Positions 5,662 to 5,824 of a stretch of 5,824 bases of DNA are shown here, one piece after another; the stretch's first letter is position 1, and each line of letters begins with the position of its first letter. The translations under genes and the position numbers were made by a program. The notes beneath the pieces were generated by a model that was not told the origin of the DNA, ran no database searches, and saw only the letters and a list, made by a program, of their open reading frames with translations. Source of the DNA: Thermodesulfobacteriota bacterium (GTDB taxonomy: Bacteria; Desulfobacterota; QYQD01); assembly GCA_030017815.1 (NCBI GenBank), contig JASEGX010000153.1, positions 1-5,824 on the forward strand, in the 5' to 3' direction.

Positions 5662-5824
5662 TTATGCCAGATATGGGCACATGGCAAGCATATTTTGTAA
5701 GAGGTTTTTAATCTGCTTGTGGCCGGGGTAATCATCTGTCATAATAAGACAAAAAGCGGGCTGGATTGATGGGCATCAAGACGTTACCGTATTCTCCCCT
5801 TCGCCGGAAACTACTTTTCTGGTT
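5662..5824 (-). other. Possible 3' end of a minus-strand gene at the window edge
   Basis: Reading the minus strand from the window edge, one frame gives TRKVVSGEGENTVTS, then a TGA (5776-5778), then 37 open codons that include LIMTDDYPGHKQIKNLLQNM and end AMCPYLA at a TAA (5662-5664). The last part looks protein-like, but it is short and I do not recognise it. It may be a gene remnant, a real C-terminus read through a selenocysteine TGA, or chance. No other gene is visible in 5506-5824. Confidence 0.2.

Overview
The window reads as a piece of a bacterial chromosome of moderate GC content, probably from a Desulfobacterota-like (former Deltaproteobacteria) lineage. That placement is tentative. 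It rests on a PilZ protein of the short type common in that group (the TIGR02266 type) and on an unusually dense population of dispersed palindromic repeats of the kinds I recall from such genomes. No rRNA, tRNA, CRISPR array or transposase was found.

Layout from left to right: a dispersed GAACC-rich repeat (10-61); a minus-strand PilZ-domain gene (115-468); a 354-base divergent intergenic region holding two separate long inverted-repeat elements (488-593 and 682-809) and a weak promoter candidate; then a plus-strand two-gene operon of recN (823-2505) and a PP-loop thiouridylase-like gene with a C-terminal NFACT-R-type RNA-binding domain (2511-3506). Next comes a convergent intergenic spacer occupied by another repeat (3523-3607). 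It is followed by a long minus-strand gene of unknown function (3688-5505) and a final stretch with a second copy of the GAACC repeat in a hairpin, plus a possible fragment of a minus-strand gene running off the window edge.

RecN is the SMC-like ATPase of double-strand-break repair. Its downstream partner is predicted to thiolate a tRNA uridine. Five bases separate them and the second gene's ribosome binding site lies inside the end of recN, so they should be co-transcribed. I see no direct functional link between the two. The PilZ protein would act in cyclic-di-GMP signalling.

The most unusual feature is the 605-codon gene at 3688-5505. Its open frame is unbroken, although it carries several sequences that look like intergenic-type repeats: a palindromic 31-base motif present twice in the same reading frame, a tandem array of five 33-base units each forming a hairpin, and a further hairpin near its 5' end. 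The array appears to split a C-terminal winged-helix-like region. This resembles in-frame palindromic element insertion as known from Rickettsia, and is the best candidate here for something undescribed.
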